NCBI RefSeq assembly: GCF_002878395.1
Contig: NW_025861612.1
Coordinates: forward strand, 93,123 to 157,122
Reading direction: 5' to 3'
From: Capsicum annuum
Taxonomy: Eukaryota; Streptophyta; Magnoliopsida; Solanales; Solanaceae
Length of the DNA stretch: 64,000 nucleotides
This document shows, one piece after another, positions 1 to 13,162 of this stretch. A model generated the notes under the pieces. The model worked only from the letters and a program-made list of their open reading frames with translations. It made no database searches and had not been told where the DNA came from. Position numbers and translations under genes: made by a program. The number at the start of each line of letters is the position of its first letter. Within the stretch, counting starts at the first letter, position 1.

Positions 1-1248
1 TTATCATGAATTCCTAAGAATTTAAGCATGTATAAGCCCTAAGTACAAGTATTGAGTTTACAAGAAGATTATGCTCTTAAGGTCCATTGATAAGTTTATA
101 CTATGATACAAAGCAAAGATTGATCTTTAGATCTTAAGATAAGATATGGAATCCATATTTGTTCATCTTGATTATGATTCAAAGTAATGAGAAGCATAAC
201 TGGTTTTCATTCTATAAACCCTTATGCTATTTTAAGGTTGATTTCCTAAAGTATGAGTGGCATTTAACACCGAGAAGGGAATGCGAATGAGTGTATCCTA
301 AACTCATATAAGTATTTTATGAGTGGTATTTAGCACCGAGAAGGGAATGCGAATGAGTGTATCCTAAATTCCTAGTAACTACGAGCCACCATAGGTTAAG
401 CTTTTTCTCAATATGGATGAAGTCCAGTGATCACTTAAGTTAATATTATATTCCAATGGCAAGGGTAGAACAGCTCTTCCTAACGTGGATAAGACGTTGG
501 ACTCCATGATAGCTCACATAGTTTATGTCGGTTAAAAGAACCTCCCAAAAGAAAGAATAAAAATTAATACTTTTAGAAACTAAGTGTTATGGCTCACAAA
601 GTTTATTCTTATGCTTCATTACTCATGTTTATGATCTTGCAGTCTTTTGTTTTATTAAAGTTCAAGGTGAGTCAATTACACTTAGCAAGTATCATTGAAA
701 GTTTATATGAATATTCAGATATTGTTTTACTTATGCATTCACCCCCATATACTCAGTACATTCCAGAAGTAGTAACCCACATATACGTTTGTATGGCTAC
801 ATTGTTTCATAATGTAGGTACTAGTTATAGTCCACACATCATACTCAGCTAGTAAGCAGCTTCCAGACAACAAGTGATGAGTTTTTTTTATTCAAAGACT
901 TGATTCAACTATAGTTCTAGTAACATTTTTTTAATTTCAGTCGTATTGATTAGGGATAGGTGGGGTCTTGTCCCAGCTACCTTTAGTCAATACTAGTAGA
1001 GGCTTCATAAACGGTCATTCAGAGTTGATGTATTTACTTCCAGTTTTGCTTTGTATAACCAAAGCGTAAATGTTTTAAACTATTTTTTATTGAACATATT
1101 TAGCAAAGACATCTCTTCCGCTTATTTCTTTTAGATTTATGTAACATATTCAGTTGCTCACGAGTTATGCAAGTATCATGGGTTAGCTTAGGATCACTTG
1201 TGGTTTTAAGCATCGTGTGACATCTAGGGGTGGTCTCGGGGTGTTACA
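1..1248 (+). mobile_element. 3' part of a long Gypsy-type LTR, cut by window edge
   Basis: The segment ends GGGGTGTTACA at 1248, the 3' end typical of long Solanaceae Gypsy LTRs. Two other LTRs here share its landmarks: a stretch with 'agcaccgag', 'cagtacattccag' near 760, and 'tgggttagct' about 70 bp before the end. Its reverse complement aligns with the minus-strand LTR starting at 23189 (both have a CGAGAC-ACCCCTAG core). No protein is encoded; the 5' end lies outside the window, so whether this is a solo LTR or part of a full element cannot be decided. Orientation follows from the CA end. Confidence 0.7.
253..384. repeat. 66-bp tandem duplication inside the LTR
   Basis: A block starting atgagtggcatttaacaccg at 253 recurs at 319 with few differences, including the same 'gcgaatgagtgtatcctaaa' tail. 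It is a local duplication within the LTR. Confidence 0.75.
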
Positions 1249-2720
1249 TCAACTGTCAATATTATTTAGATTTCTTCCAACAAAAGGGTCATCTGTCGCA
1301 AGAGATAAATGATCTATTAGAAGAAATCAAAGTCTTGGAAATGTCCTATTGGAATAGTTGATAGGATTTCATTCAACAGATGGTTTATCGGTTGCATCAA
1401 ATGGTTCATCTGTTGCATCAAATGGTTCATCTGTCACAAAAAAATAGTAACAAAAGTTTGTTCAATAGAACAACAGCAATATCACCATTTAATATCAAAT
1501 ACACCATTTTTACCAAGAATAACAATAAATCAACCCATCAACACCAATACCACACACACACAACACATACCAAGAACATCAACAATGACCAAAAACACTA
1601 ATATTGTTGTTTTATTTGTACAAACACAACTAAAAAAATCAAACTTTAAAAAACTCAACAGACACCAACAAATCAAATCATTAGTTCGACAATAAGAACT
1701 ACAATAACAAAAAGAGAAGAGAAGTAACACCAGAAATTAGGGTTTTCTTCATTCTCCATTTCAAATTTAAGCAATAAATATTGAAATTATTAACCAATAC
1801 TAGAATAGAAGTTGGCTCAAGTTCTTTTTTTCTTTATAACTAAAAAGCTCTAATTTACCTGTGAAAAAAAGAAAAGAGACGACGAAAAACTCAAAGTTGT
1901 TGTTGCCAGATAGCAATGTTGTCACATTGATTGATGGTTGAAAGTCAAAAAAAAACTCAAAACCCAACTATTAGTCATTGCAGGTTGAAGTCGTCGGAGA
2001 TTGGTTGGAACAAGTTTGAGAGAAACTGTCGAGAGAGAGAGGGGAGTGGAGGGAGACGGTTGATTTGGAGACGTGAGGGTGTGAGTTGATTTGAGTTTTT
2101 GAAAAGATTAGAAAGTTTTAAAAATATTAATCAAGTCCACAATTAACTTAATCAAGTTTCCTAATTATGTCTGACCCTTTTAAGTTGATCAATGTCACAA
2201 ATCCTTTATTCAAGACTTAAAAGACAGTTTTCCTTCAATTTTCTCAAGTAATATGGCCATATAAATAACTATGGTAGCATTAAAAAAAATACTTTTAAGA
2301 TATTATTATTTCACAAGTGGCATTTCATATTTCATTTTGTTCGGTCTTATCTCTCTAACACACTTCATTTTCATACGAGACATCCTAGTGGCGTATCTAC
2401 ATATGGAGAATGATGATCAGTTAAACACCCTTTTTTGAAAAGTTATCTTATGCGTATATTAAATTATACGAAGTATATAAATTAAAACATATTTTATACG
2501 TATACATTAAATCTTGAACACTTTTAACAAAATTTATATTTTTGCCAATTCTTAGTTTCCCATCTCCACCACCCCACACACCTATCAATCCTCTTCACCA
2601 TCCATTACATTTGTTCAAAATATATATAAATACTTTCAAAATAATATTTTTTATTTACGTACTGAAAACAAAAAAAAAATAAGAAACCACTCGAAAACAT
2701 TTTCCTTGATATCAAACAAA
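1249..2720. other. No gene seen; AT-rich flank of the LTR
   Basis: No frame here resembles a known protein. The stretch contains a small 21-bp minisatellite (1379-1439) and a purine-rich GAGAGAGAG patch near 2027-2060. The rest is AT-rich sequence with short low-complexity runs. Confidence 0.5.
1379..1439. repeat. Short 21-bp minisatellite, about three copies
   Basis: The motif catcaaatggttcatctgtt repeats three times in a row with slight variation (first copy 'ggtttatcggttgcatca'). It explains the repeated Leu-His-Gln-Met-Val-His pattern if translated, which is therefore not evidence for a gene. Confidence 0.8.
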
Positions 2721-2727
2721 TCCTAGA

Positions 2728-2941
2728 GGCTCATTTGTTTTGAGGGATAAGGGATAACTAATTCTATTAATTTGGGATGAGTTTATTCCATGTTCGGACG
2801 AGATAAACTCGCGAAAAAACTTATTTCAAGATTGGTTATCCCGGAACCGTATTATTATTTTTGTATCAAAGTGAGGGTGGAACAAAAGTCTCAGAATAAC
2901 TTATCATGAAATAACTTATTCCTCAACCAAATGGACCCTAA
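2728..2941. mobile_element. Tourist-like MITE
   Basis: The left end GGCTCATTTGTTTTGAGGGA and the right end (read in reverse complement GGGTCCATTTGGTTGAGGAA) form imperfect terminal inverted repeats, with further inverted matches inside (ggttatcc near 2836). Length is about 210 bp. A GGGC/TGTTTGG-type end and a TA-rich target are typical of PIF/Harbinger-derived MITEs. Exact target duplication could not be settled. Confidence 0.6.
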
Positions 2942-3045
2942 ATTAAAAAAGGTGCTCAATTTGGGTCGGGCCATATGTACAAATATCACTTCAAATAGTA
3001 CAGCCCATTGGTTCCACTCTTGCACGTTTACATAAACTATATTTA

Positions 3046-3220
3046 AGGGCTTGTTTGGTTGAGAAATAAGTTATTCTGGGATTATTATCTTACCTCAATG
3101 AACCAAAAAAATAACACTAAAATACGAAGATAACTTATGTCGTGATTTTATCTCAAACATATGATAAATTCATCCTAAGATTAATTTCGAAAATAATTAT
3201 TCCCATATCAAATGAGCCCT
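3046..3220. mobile_element. Second Tourist-like MITE of the same family
   Basis: Ends are GGGCTTGTTTGGTTGAGAAA on the left and, reading the right end backwards, GGGCTCATTTGATATGGGAA. It is about 175 bp, with TAA before and TAT after, compatible with a mutated TWA target duplication. It shares its termini with the neighbour at 2728-2941, from which it differs in length and interior. Confidence 0.65.
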
Positions 3221-3912
3221 ATTAATATAAGTCAATTATAAGATGTTGAACTGATTAACTAAGTACCATGAATAGCTTTCGAATTTTGTTTGGCAAGTGA
3301 TATCTTCTTGGACGAGCCCTCTTGGGCACTTTCTGATTTGTCTTTCTTGTGTTCTTCGGAATTCTTGTTCTTCTTAGCGTCATGTTTCTCTTTCATTTGT
3401 GATTCGAGAATATTAAAAATCTACTATGAAATTAAATATAAAAATCTGGATCAATCAATTATTTAAATCCACAATTCATGCTCGCATAAAGTAAGATCTT
3501 CCCTTCATACTAATGAGTCCAAATTTGGAACAAATAAAATTATTGAAATTTTGAAACAAAGGATACTCAACTCTCTCTCTCTCTCTCTACATACTAGTTT
3601 AACAACACTTGTCTCGCACATGTTACTTTTAATTATTTAAAATTAAAATTTAATAACTATGCAGTTCAACAAATTTCAATATATATATATATATATATTC
3701 GGACATATTGAACATCTATTGAGGCATTAAGTATAAAAATCTAGATCAATCAACTATTTAAATCAACAATTCATGCTCGCACAACGTAAGATCTTTCTTT
3801 CATACTAATGAGTCGATATTTGGAACAATATTGAAACAAAAAATACTCAACTCTATCTCTCTCTACACACTAGGTTAAAAGCACGCGTCTTGCACGTGTA
3901 ACTTTTAATTGT

Positions 3913-3970
<58 letters not shown>

Positions 3971-3975
3971 CATAC
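3913..3975. repeat. TTA/AT compound microsatellite
   Basis: A run of (TTA)n passes into (TA)n and then ACATA repeats. It sits at the junction between two sub-repeats of the array. Confidence 0.9.
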
Positions 3976-6113
3976 ATATTATTTGTGACTCGAACATATC
4001 AAAAAGCTACTTGAAATTAGTTATAAAAATTTGGATCAATCAACTATTTAAATCCACAATTCAAGCTCACACAAAGTAAGATCTTTCCTTCATACTAATG
4101 ACGCCAAATTTAAAACAAACAAAATAATCGAAATTTGAACCAGAAAATACTTAAACTCTCGCTATATAGTTTTGTATTGGTAAACGGGGAAAGTATTTTT
4201 TTTACAATCACTGCTATGCTTTGTTTATATAGAACATAAATCAGATATAGCATATATTCATTCAGAATTGTGGAAAGGGACATAAAACATTGATATATAC
4301 TTGTGGCCATAAAAACAAATTATATAATTGAACTTACAAAAAATCAATGTTACGACAAAGAGGATGTGACAAACATTTTTAATCAGATCTATGTTTTACG
4401 TACCCTTTGTATGACATGTGAGCATTTGTAATAAATCATTGTATTAAAATTAATACACAACAACTACATACCTAGTGCAATACACTAGTTGGATTTGGAA
4501 AGGCTAAAATTTAAAACCTTAACCCTTCCTCATGGGGCACAAAACTTGTTTTTGATAAATCCTCAGTTGGAAAGATTTCTTTTTGAAACAGGGTTGAAAG
4601 AAGGAAAAAGGAAAGAGTAAGCATTTGACAATCAATTAAATATAAAAATATAGATCAATCAATTATTTAAATCCACAATTCATGCTCGCACAAAGTAAGA
4701 TCTTCCTTTCATACTAATGTGTCCAAATTAGGAACAAATAAAATTATTGAAATTTGAAACAAAAAATACTCATCTTTCTCTTTCTCTCTCTCTCTCTACA
4801 TACTACTTTAACAACACATGTCTCGCAAGTGTAACTTTTAATTGTTTAAAATTACTATTTAATAACTCTGTACTTCAGCTATATATATATATATATATGA
4901 TTCTGACATATTGAACATCTACTGTGAAATTAAATATAAAAATTTAGATCAATCAATTATTTAAATCCACAATTCATGCTTGCACAAAGTAAGGTCTTTC
5001 TTTCTTAGTAATGAGTCCAAATTTGGAACAAATATTAAAACAAAAAATACTCAACTCTCTTTATGTCTCTCTATCTCTCTATCTCTCTACATACTAGTTT
5101 AAAAGCACGTGGCTCGCACATGTAACTTTTAATTTTTTAAAATTAAAATTTAACAACTATGTACTTCAGCTAATCTGAATAAATATCATATATATATATA
5201 TATATATATATATGATTCGAACATATTAAACATCTACTATGAAATTAATTATAAAAATTTAGATTAATCAATTATTTAAATCCACAATTCATGCTCACAC
5301 AAAGTAAGATCTCTCCTTCATACTAATGACGCCAAAGTGAAAACAAACAAAATTATCAAAATTTGAACCAAAATACTTCGAATCTCTATATATATAGTTT
5401 TATATCAGAAAAGGGGAAAAATATTTTTAGGCAATCACTGTTATGCTTTGTTTATATTGAACTTAAATCAAATATAGCATATATTCATTCAGAATTGTGG
5501 AAGAAGGACATAAAACATTGATACATATTTATGGCCATAAAAACAAAATCTAGAATTGAACTTAAAAAAAATCAATGTTACCACAAAGAAGATGTGACAA
5601 ACATTTTTAATCAAATCTATGTTTTATGTACCCTTTGTATGAAATGTGAGAACTTGCAATAAATTATTATATGTAAATTAATACACAACAACTACATACC
5701 TAGTGCAACACACAAGTTGAATTTGAAAGGCTAAAATGCAAAACTTTAACCCTAGTTTCGTGGGACACAAAACTTGTTTTTGATAAATCTTCGATTGGAA
5801 AGTGTTTTTTTTTTCTTGAAACAGGGTTGAAAGAAGGAAAAGGGAAAATAAAAATGAAAGAGTAAGCATTTGACATTCAATTAAATATAAAAATCTAGAT
5901 CGATCAATTATTATAATTCACAATTCATACTCGCACAAAGTAAGATCTTCCCTTCATACTAATGAATCCAAATTTGGAATAAATAAAATTACTGAAATTT
6001 GAAATAAAAAATACTCAGCTCTCTCTCTCTCAACATACTACTTTAACAGCACGTGTCTCGCACGTGTAACTTTTAATCGTTTAAAATTAAAATTTAATAA
6101 CTATGTACTCTAC

Positions 6114-6146
<33 letters not shown>

Positions 6147-6444
6147 TACATACATATATATATATGTATGTATGTATATAAATTCGAACATATTGAACGT
6201 CTATTGTAAAATTAAATATAAAAATTTAAATCAATCAATTATTTAAATTCACAATTCATGCTCACACAAAGTAAGATCTTTCTTTCATACTAATGAGTAC
6301 AAATTTGGAACAAATGTTAAAACAAAAAATAGTCAACTCTCTTTATCTCTCTCTCTCTATACATACTAGTTTAAAAGAACGTGTAACTTTTAATTGATTA
6401 AAATTAAAATTTAATAACTATGTACTTTAGCTAATCTCAATAAA

Positions 6445-6445
6445 T

Positions 6446-6499
<54 letters not shown>

Positions 6500-6530
6500 T
6501 GTGTGTGTGTGTGTATATATATATACACAC
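6445..6530. repeat. AT/GT compound microsatellite replacing a sub-repeat start
   Basis: A long (AT)n run followed by (GT)n and ATATACACAC replaces the first part of the third sub-repeat of unit 3. That sub-repeat resumes only at 'cacaattcatgctcacac', so the expansion apparently deleted its head. Confidence 0.85.
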
Positions 6531-8058
6531 AATTCATGCTCACACAAAGTAAGATCTTTCCTTCAAACTAATGACGCCAAAGTTAAAACAAATAAATTAT
6601 CAAAATTTGAACCAGAAAATACTTTGACTCTCTATATATATAGTTTTATATCGAAAAAGGGGGGAAAGTATTTTTTTCGCAACCATTGTTATGCTTTGTT
6701 TATATTGAACTTAAATCTGATATAGCAAATATTCATTTAGAATTATGGAAGGACATAAAACATTGATATTTATTTATGGCCATAAAAATAAAATCTAGAA
6801 TTAAACTTAGAAAAAATCAGTGTTACCACAAAGAGGATGCATGCGACAAACATTTTTAATCAAATCTATGTTTTATATACCCTTTGTATGACATGTGAGC
6901 ACTTGCAATAAATTATTATATGTAAATTAATACACAACAACTACATACCTAGTGCAACACACAAGTTGAAAGGCTAAAATGTAAAACCTTAACCCTACTT
7001 TCGTGGGGCACAAAACTTGTTTTTGATAAACCTTCGGTTGAAATTTTATTTTATTTGTATTTTTTTGAAACAGGGTTGAAAGAAGGAAAAGGGAAACATA
7101 AAAAGGAAAGAGTAAGCCTTTGACAATCAATTAAATATAAAAATCTAGATCAATCAATTATTAAAATTCACAATTCATACTCGCACAAAGTAAGATTTTC
7201 CCTTCATACTAATGAATTCAAATTTGGAATAAATAAAATTATTGAAATTTAAAATAAAAAATACTTAACTCTCTCTCTTTCTCTCTACATACTACTTTAA
7301 CAGCACGTGCCTCGCACGTGTAACTTTTAATAGTTTAAAATTAAAATTTAATAACTATGTATTTCAACTAATTTCAATATATCTATATATCTCTCTCTAT
7401 ATATATATATATACACACACACATATTGAACGTCTACTGTGAAATTAAAAATAAAATTTAAATCAATCGATTATTTAAATTCATAATTCGTGCTCGCACA
7501 AAGTATGATCTTCCCTTCATACTAACGAGTCCAAATTTAGAACAAATAAAATTATCGAAATTTCAACCAGAAAGTACTTCGACTCTTTGTGCATATAGTT
7601 TTGTATCGAAAAGGGAGAAAATAGTTTTTTTCAATCACTGTTTACTTTGGTTATATCAAACTTAAATTAGCTATAGCATATATTCATTCAAAATTGTGAA
7701 AGAAGGACATAAAACATTGATATATACTTGTGGCCATAAAAATAAAATATAGAATTGATTTTACAAAAAATCAATGTTACCACAAAGAGGAGGCGACAAA
7801 TATTTTAAAATCAAATATATGGTGTATGTACCCTTTGTATGATATGTGAGTGCAATAAATCATTGTATTTAAATTAATACACAACTACATGTCTGGTGCA
7901 ACATACTGGTTGGATTAGGAAAGGCTAAAATGTAAAACCTTAATCCTACCTTCGTGGGACACAAAACTTGTTTTTGATAAACCCCGATTGTGACAATTTT
8001 TTTTGAAACAAAGTTGAAAGAAGGAAAAAGGAGAAAGAAAAAAGAAAAAGTAAGCATT

Positions 8059-10335
8059 TGACGATTTTGTTTCTAGTCTTCCAACATTTATTACAATAGT
8101 CCACAAATACAAAACCAAAATACTTGCTTAATTGAACCATCATTGTATAGGTAAACAAAGTGCAAAAATGGGGGAAACAAAGTTCAATAACAGAATAAGA
8201 TTTGGATAGAATCTTACTGACATTTGACTGTCAATCAATTTGAGTCCTTCACTTTATGAGAAAAAAAAATAAAAATAGATTGAAAAAATGAAGAAGCAAA
8301 TCGATCCTGTCCCAACTCTCATTTGTGGATTAAATTAAACAAAGAAGAAAAATTGTATCGTTTCTTGGTTCAAATGTCTCGTCTTGTCTGCGTAGGTATA
8401 TCCTTGAAAACTTGAATAAAATGAAGCAACAAATTAGTCTGTGCGCATTTTATATGTGCACTCTTGTTTGCTAAGTTGTTCCTTGAAAACTATGTTGCAG
8501 TTTCGGCAATTCAGTTTATTAGATGTCAATTAAAGTCGAGAAGGGTCTTTAAAGTGCATTGGTGTGAATAGACTAGAGCTATAAAACCAGTTATTTCAAA
8601 AGAAAAATGTTATTGTTGTGTTAATAGGATTATTTTACACCAATTGAGGAAGTTATTTAAAATTTATCATTTATTTTTTTATTTTTAACATTTATGGCTT
8701 ATGATTTCAATATTTTGTAGGTTCTTATATATATTTAAATTACGTGCAAAATTCGTGACAATTCTATTTTTGATGATATTTTTAAGGTGATTGATTTTCT
8801 GCATAGATTTTATCTTATATGTTTTTCTTGGTGCTTCTTCACAATTACACTATCCTCGGCTCCTCTTTTTTAATTTACTTTACTCGCTTGATTTTATTTA
8901 GGTAACCAAACTTTTTTATTGCTATAAAATATATCTTCCAATAATATTAAATTCTTATGCTAGTTCATTAAGTGTATAATTTTTTGACTATGTCAAGATA
9001 AATTTAAATAGTTCTCAAAAAATTATTCAGATTTATATTTAAACAAACAGATTCACTAGCTAATTTAGCAAGTGACTATAGTTCCTTGAATTTGACCTAA
9101 TGAATTCAAATTATTTTCACAAAATTAATAAAATATCTTGTTATTCACGTAAAATTGAAATATGACACTAAATTGTGATTGTGGTAGCAATATTTCTTTA
9201 CATAAGATATTTTTAGTTAGTTTGATCTAAAATTAAAGTTTTTTGATTTTCTATTTTAATTTTGAATATGGAAAACTTCATGTTTCCTGTCTTTAAACTT
9301 GTTTACATATCAAAATTAACAAACTAAGACACTTAAAACTAGTATACGTGTGTTGCACGTGTATTTTATAAATTCAATTAAATGAAAAACTTGACACAAA
9401 TTAATAAAGAAAATATTGAGATATATATGTAGACATCAAAAATAAACTTTATCAAAAAAAAAAAAAACTGCAAAATCAGAAAATAAATAATAAATAGATG
9501 TCATCTTATTTGTCATTATTGTGAACACAAGTTTGTATTAGTCTTTTGATTCTTCTTTCTTAATGTTTTTTCGTGATTCCAAAATGTAGGATTTTGGATC
9601 TATTTGGGATATGTTTGATCGCCAAAAATATGAATCATTACTTTGATATATCGAGCTGATCTCAAAAAAATTTCACCTTTTGATCGCTTATTAATCGATC
9701 CAAATCTTTGCCTTTTTCATACTACATTCATTCTTACTATACATAAAAAATAAGATTAGTCCTAAATTTATAGAATTCGATAAGAAAAAACTAGAAGTTA
9801 TATGTCCTACACGATGAATAATTGTGATAAAATTAGGATATAAATTCAAACAAAACATAAATGGAATCTATCGAGAGTATATAATAAGATAATTAATTAA
9901 TCACTTTGCTTATTTTGGGTACATTGAATCTAAGCATAGAGAGTTGATCATTGAGTCATTTCCTTCTCATCCGTTTAACCATTAGTTTTTTTGCTGGTTG
10001 TCTCTGATGTCTTCTTCACTTTATTGCTACCATCATTAATCTGCACACTGACAATTTAAAATCATTTCATATGTCAAAGAAGAAAGAAAACAATTCCCTA
10101 GTTGCAATGCAAGCTGTGCCGAAAGCTCGATAAACATAACGTTGCTGTGAGCTAATAAATATAATGCCATTATATATAGTATTTTGCATGAAATAATACA
10201 GAGTATAACAACATAATTATACCTAGTTATCTATTTATACAATAAATTTTTGTCATTAGATTCTTTTCAGACCTCGTACATGGCGAGAACTTTTGTGCAT
10301 CAGGATACCCTTTCCATTTTTATCTACTTGAAAAC
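8059..10335. other. No gene seen; AT-rich spacer
   Basis: No convincing coding region, RNA gene or terminal repeat was found. A short phrase near 9340-9370 ('tgttgcacgtgtatttta') resembles the 'ctcgcacgtgtaac' text of the adjacent tandem array and may be a diverged scrap of it. Confidence 0.45.
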
Positions 10336-11073
10336 TTGTGGGTTAAGGGTGTTCATATTTTCCCTTGGGCAAAGAACTGTTTAAAAAACAATGAAAATAA
10401 AGCACTGCTACACCTGTCAAGGTTTGAACCCAGGTTGTTGATGTGGAAATGCACACTCTTGGCCACTAGACTATGCTCCTCTAGCTTGGCAAGGGTGTGC
10501 AATAACATGTATAAAATCATAAATATCTATATTTAACCTAAATACTTGGAAAAAAATTCCGACGATGTTGACTTTCACCTCTCATCAGAGAAGAAGATAG
10601 ACGATCAACATCCTTTTTCGGAGAAACAAACAGTAAAAGATTGTCGGAAGAAACTTTTATCTGATAAGTTAAATTTGGCTCTTTCTGGACTTATGAAAAG
10701 CATCGGGCCTCAAACCCAAATTCACCATAGAGAGCCAAATGTTAATCCACACACCAGCTTCTCCATACAGAATGAATACAACCCAAATACAAAAACAATA
10801 TCTGGATAATATAGTGTACAAATTTACTGTTCTGTCCTTGTCTACATTGTTGAGAATAAATTAGTTATACCTCAGCCAATCATGTATAGGCCAGCTGTGA
10901 TGTTTGTTAGAGGCTAGAATATTTTTTTCATTCTCTGCAATTGTGTATATATATACACCTAACGGTGCTCTATCAATGGGTAAGAGGAAATTTCTCAATT
11001 CTATTTTTTACTTTTTCAACAGACGAAGGGTGTTCATCTAACCACCCTTCGTTAACTATGGCTCCGCCACTGC
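10336..11073. mobile_element. Degenerate Solanaceae dispersed-repeat fragments
   Basis: Two pieces of a dispersed repeat are seen. 10336-10500 contains 'aagggtgttcatattttccc' and the phrase 'gccactagactatgctcc'. 11024-11073 ends 'tatggctccgccactgca', the reverse of the TGGCGGAGCC end found at 58363. The 87-codon open stretch between them (10546-10809) begins without an ATG and matches nothing I recognise; it is probably chance or a relic inside the element. Confidence 0.4.
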
Positions 11074-11839
11074 AACCACACCAATGCCAATAAACTCTTT
11101 TTCTACAGTTGTAGCAGAAATTGGCAGTTTGGCACCACACCTACATCCATATGAAAAGAGAATCAAATTTAAAGTGTAAAATGTGAAAGTTGAACCCTTG
11201 GCTCCACTTCTTATGACTTAACATCAGGAAAAAAAAATCATTTTCTAACCGTATACAAGCGTGATATATAAATCAAATTCACACAAATATATCTTTCTTG
11301 ATGCCTGTGTACCTTTATAAGGCCTTAGAACTGAAAAATCAAAACAATGTTGAGAAACATATCAAATAATTGGTCATCAAGTCTAAACGTATCTGAAAAT
11401 CTAAAAATTAACTCACAGTGCATTGTGGAAAGTATACTTAGCAGGCTCATCAAGTACAATTACTATCTGGCCATCGTTCAACGAATTATTGTAGCTACGA
11501 AGAGAGTTTTACAATTGCGGTCGAGAGATTCACGAGCAATATAATATTAGTAAATTTATGTTAGGATTTAAATACCCAATTGAGAAGAGTATATAAGGTA
11601 ATAATATATATTGAATCTAAAGTTTCTATTAAACAAAAACAACGTATGGGTTTCCTTATATCCCTTTGCCATGACAACACGTCAAAACTCTCGCGGTGGG
11701 TAAGTGTAGGTGTGGTATGGTTAATACAAAATAGTTCAAATTTTTATCAAAAGTTTCATTAGGTAAGATAAAACTTTTTCTATGAAATATAATATCATGT
11801 TTAGATTTTGAACCTAAGACCAACTAAGGATGGAGGAGT
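11074..11839. other. No gene seen; left flank of CACTA-1
   Basis: AT-rich sequence without recognisable coding or repeat structure up to the AAT target duplication of the CACTA element. Confidence 0.45.
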
Positions 11840-11842
11840 AAT
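11840..11842. repeat. Left target-site duplication of CACTA-1 (AAT)
   Basis: AAT immediately precedes the CACTA terminus and is repeated exactly at 22580-22582. En/Spm-type transposases make 3-bp duplications, so this supports the called ends. Confidence 0.8.
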
Positions 11843-11867
11843 CACTAATAAAAAAAAAAAGACAAAA

Positions 11868-12620
11868 ACCAACCACAAAAAACCGACCATTGTGGTCGGA
11901 AAAATCCGACCACTAGTTGTCAAATTTTAATTTTTTTTAATTTTTTTTTTAAAAAAGCGACCACAAGCGGTAGCTTTTTTATTTTAAAAAATCAAAATAA
12001 TAATTAAAATAATTTTAGTATTAATTATTATTTATTTTGCCAATGAAAAAAAGTAAAAAAATAAAAATAAAAAAAACGACCACTAGATGTCGGTTTTTAA
12101 GAAAAATAAAAAATATTTTAAAAACCTACCACAAGTGGTCGGTTTTTGAATAATTTTTAATTTTTTTTCTAGAAAAAACGATTACTAGTGGACGGTTTCT
12201 GAAAAAAATAATTAAAAAATATATAAAAAAAAAAACGACCACAAGTGGTCGGTTTTTTGATTATTTTTTACTTTTTTTTCAAAAAAAACGACCACTGGTG
12301 GTCGGTTTTTTGAAAAAAGAATAATTAAAAAATATCTAAAAAACTGACCACAAGGGGTCGGTTTTTTATATATTTTAAAAAAAAAATTTTAGAACCGACC
12401 ACTTGTGGTGTCTTTTTTTATTTTTTTATTTTTTAAAAAAAAAAATCAACCACAAGTGGTCTCTTTTATATTTTAAAAAATTATAATAATTAATTATTAT
12501 TTATTTTCCAAATAAAAATTAAAAAAGTAATACAAAACTGACCACTTGTGGTAGGTTTTTTAATTTTTTTTATTTTTTTTAAAGCGACCACAAGTGGGCG
12601 CTTTTATATTTCAAACGTAA
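11868..12620. repeat. Left subterminal palindromic repeats of CACTA-1
   Basis: A dozen or more copies of a GACCACAAGTGGTC-like palindrome, usually extended as CCGACC...GGTCGG and separated by A/T runs of about 30-60 bp. Variation is mostly single-base. In En/Spm elements subterminal repeats are the binding sites of the TNPA-type accessory protein; here each site is itself dyad-symmetric. Confidence 0.85.
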
Positions 12621-13162
12621 GACAAGTAATCGATAATTTATCTGATTAACACGTTGTATTATGAGGTATGTATATATAAAATTAAAATTGATAATTTATC
12701 TGATTAACACGTTGTATTATGAGATATAATATCGTATTTAAAATTTAACTAACCAAAAATTTATCGTAATTTGCAAAATTCATTGATATTATCATACGTT
12801 GAGGAAATATACTACTCATGTTAATGTGATGATAAAATAACTAAATATATGATTTATATATATATATTTATATATGCATTGTATTAAATTAATTTGATAT
12901 TGTATTATAAAATTTATTAAAAAAAATAATTTTTATATATGTAATCTATTTTAATATCGACATTTTTATTACATTTCCTAAAATAACAACCCTAATTCAA
13001 TTCAATTTTCCCAATTCATTTACTTTCTAGACACATTTTATATATGTCTATGTCAATTTTAGCCTAAATTCATTTCCAATTTGACCTCAAATTAGAATCC
13101 TCAATTTCAATTTCATTTGACTCCTTTCAATTTTAATCATAGCCATTGATCTCATCCGATCA

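Larger units (their letters stand above)
3421..8058. repeat. Tandem array of four ~1.2-kb units with nested ~300-bp sub-repeats
   Basis: Anchor text 'aaatataaaaatctagatca' followed by 'cacaattcatgctcgcacaa' and 'ataaaacattgatat' recurs in register. Units run about 3421-4626, 4627-5874, 5875-7125 and 7126-8058, i.e. about 1206, 1248, 1251 and 933 bp. Within each unit the first ~300 bp occurs two or three times (for example 3421, 3727, 4013; 4627, 4923, 5239), then comes a unique tail ending in a purine-rich stretch. Sub-repeats are separated by (CT)n and (AT)n microsatellites. The fourth unit is shorter because its second and third sub-repeats are fused. No coding capacity is convincing; short open frames on the minus strand near each unit end are the same repeat text read four times. 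Confidence 0.85.

Noticed and set aside
1380..1601. 73-codon frame with repeated Leu-His-Gln-Met-Val-His
   Set aside because: It is a translation of a 21-bp minisatellite followed by CA-rich low-complexity text.
3259..3396. Minus-strand 45-codon Lys/Glu/Ser-rich ATG frame
   Set aside because: Reads KKNKNSEEHKKDKSESAQEG, which could be an exon, but it is short, of low complexity, has no recognisable family and no supporting splice partner.
5678..8158. Minus-strand frames of 60-70 codons (LLSTLFQ, QKQVLCPTK patterns)
   Set aside because: They recur at the same place in each unit of the tandem array with different indels, so they reflect the repeat and not a conserved gene.
10390..10470. tRNA-like phrase 'ggtttgaacccaggt...gccactagactatg'
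   Set aside because: It resembles the 3' half of a tRNA in reverse, but no acceptor stem or anticodon arm can be paired; it is more likely part of a dispersed repeat.
10546..10809. 87-codon open frame
   Set aside because: Starts at TTG with no ATG, no recognisable domain, and lies between fragments of a dispersed repeat.
11868..12620. CRISPR-like array of evenly spaced palindromes
   Set aside because: Spacers are A/T low-complexity, sites are variable, and the repeats lie inside CACTA ends of a plant transposon.
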